Shown: piece after piece, positions 63,340 through 64,000 of the stretch
Layout: each line of letters opens with the position of its first letter
Numbering within the stretch: the first letter of the stretch is position 1
Assembly: GCA_028292265.1 (NCBI GenBank)
Contig: JAQGMR010000010.1
Coordinates: 1-64,000 of the forward strand
DNA length: 64,000 nt
Origin: Herminiimonas sp.
GTDB taxonomy: Bacteria > Pseudomonadota > Gammaproteobacteria > Burkholderiales > Burkholderiaceae_D
Reading direction: 5' to 3'
The notes under the pieces: generated by a model
Database searches by the model: none
What the model saw: the letters and a program-made list of their open reading frames with translations, nothing else
Told to the model about the DNA's origin: nothing
Translations under genes and position numbers: made by a program

Positions 63340-64000
63340 ATGTCACTGAGTACGTTTGATCTTTTCAAGATCGGCATCGGGCCGAGTAGCTCGCATACCG
63401 TGGGGCCGATGCGCGCGGCACATCTGTTTGCGACCGCGCTGCGGCAGAGCGGCTCGTTAGAGTCGATACACCGAGTTCGCTGCGAACTCTTCGGCTCGCT
63501 CGGCGCCACCGGCAAGGGCCACGGCAGCGACAAGGCCGTACTACTCGGCCTCGAAGGCGAAGAGCCGGACCACATCGACCCGGACATGATCGCGCCGCGG
63601 CTGCTACAGGTCCGGGAAACGAAAACCCTGCGCTTGCTTGGAGAGCATCCCGTTGCGTTCGACGAACGCAAGGACCTTGCGTTCATGCGCCAGAGTTTGC
63701 CGTTTCACCCAAACGGCATGGTGCTGACCGCGTTCGACGCCGACGGCGGCGTGCTGATGAACAAAACCTATTACTCGGTCGGCGGCGGCTTCGTCGTCAC
63801 CCAGGATGCGCAAGGCCAACCTGCGTTGGCCGCCGATTCGCAAAGACTGCCTTTCCCGTTCTCAAGCGGTGACGAGCTGCTGCTGCGTTGTCGCGAGAGC
63901 GGCCTGAGCATTGCCACATTGATGTGGCACAACGAGCAGGCATGGCGCGACGCGGAGGCGGTACGAACCGGCCTGCTGCGGATATGGGACGTCATGCAGG
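63340..64000 (+). CDS. sdaA: L-serine ammonia-lyase, N-terminal part (runs off the window)
   Basis: Iron-sulfur L-serine dehydratase, which converts L-serine to pyruvate and ammonia. The opening SLSTFDLFKIGIGPSSSHTV followed by GPMRAA is the family signature, with the Ser-Ser-Ser-His substrate loop. About 220 residues of the beta domain are inside the window and the Cys-rich alpha domain lies beyond. ATG 63340 is preferred as the start because the family signature begins there. Downstream of HTH-like copy 2; the right edge of the island and the return to core genes. Confidence 0.9.
   Translation, partial: MSLSTFDLFKIGIGPSSSHTVGPMRAAHLFATALRQSGSLESIHRVRCELFGSLGATGKGHGSDKAVLLGLEGEEPDHIDPDMIAPRLLQVRETKTLRLLGEHPVAFDERKDLAFMRQSLPFHPNGMVLTAFDADGGVLMNKTYYSVGGGFVVTQDAQGQPALAADSQRLPFPFSSGDELLLRCRESGLSIATLMWHNEQAWRDAEAVRTGLLRIWDVMQ

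Overview
The window looks like a chromosomal stretch of a beta-proteobacterium of the order Burkholderiales, probably close to Oxalobacteraceae. The evidence is three Bug-family periplasmic receptors, an mdc malonate decarboxylase locus, a caa3-type oxidase operon and an EpsF/EpsG exopolysaccharide locus, all in moderately GC-rich DNA. This assignment is inference; no rRNA or other phylogenetic marker is present, and I see no tRNA, rRNA or CRISPR array.

Layout. 0-3 kb: the end of a HlyD/ABC-2 export operon. 3.3-6.5 kb: Dps, then on the minus strand a MmgE/PrpD-family protein and a lipoprotein metallo-beta-lactamase hydrolase. 6.7-9 kb: a scar region with a truncated oxygenase reductase, a small HTH-like gene and a decayed IS1182-type transposase. 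9.1-16.8 kb: an OFA-type MFS transporter, a broken fatty acid hydroxylase, and malonate decarboxylase genes mdcA-C-D-E-(G)-B-H, in which mdcG appears destroyed. 17.5-23.3 kb, minus strand: a caa3-type oxidase operon (subunits II, I, III, III-like, IV and heme O synthase), followed by a DUF1269 protein. 24-25 kb: two more decayed genes. 25.2-36.7 kb: a TetR regulator divergent from an acyl-CoA catabolic cluster (CoA ligase, two Bug receptors, thiolase-fold protein plus DUF35 partner, two acyl-CoA dehydrogenases), then a third Bug receptor, a VOC protein and a PEP mutase/isocitrate lyase-family protein.

36.7-39 kb is another graveyard (HTH-like ORF copy 1, histidine kinase fragment, truncated LysR, IS3-group remnant). 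From 38.9 to 61.2 kb lies a polysaccharide island. A minus-strand module (tiny CxxC protein, FAD-dependent oxidoreductase, ATP-grasp ligase, tiny membrane protein) diverges from a long plus-strand exopolysaccharide operon: epsF, epsG, algD-like dehydrogenase, glycosyltransferase, Wzx, Wzy, glycosyltransferase, heparinase-like, acetyltransferase, glycosyltransferase, asparagine synthase-like amidotransferase, second heparinase-like. A convergent secreted beta-helix lipoprotein gene closes it. The island ends in a small gene, a decayed NAD(P)-binding protein gene and a second decayed copy of the HTH-like ORF, so copies of this ORF lie in direct orientation about 26 kb apart on either side. The window ends inside sdaA.

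Two themes stand out. Pseudogenes are dense: about a dozen, several visible only by joining reading frames. Two gene sets deserve experimental attention: the FAD/ATP-grasp module with two micro-ORFs beside the EPS operon, and the thiolase-DUF35-double-dehydrogenase cluster.
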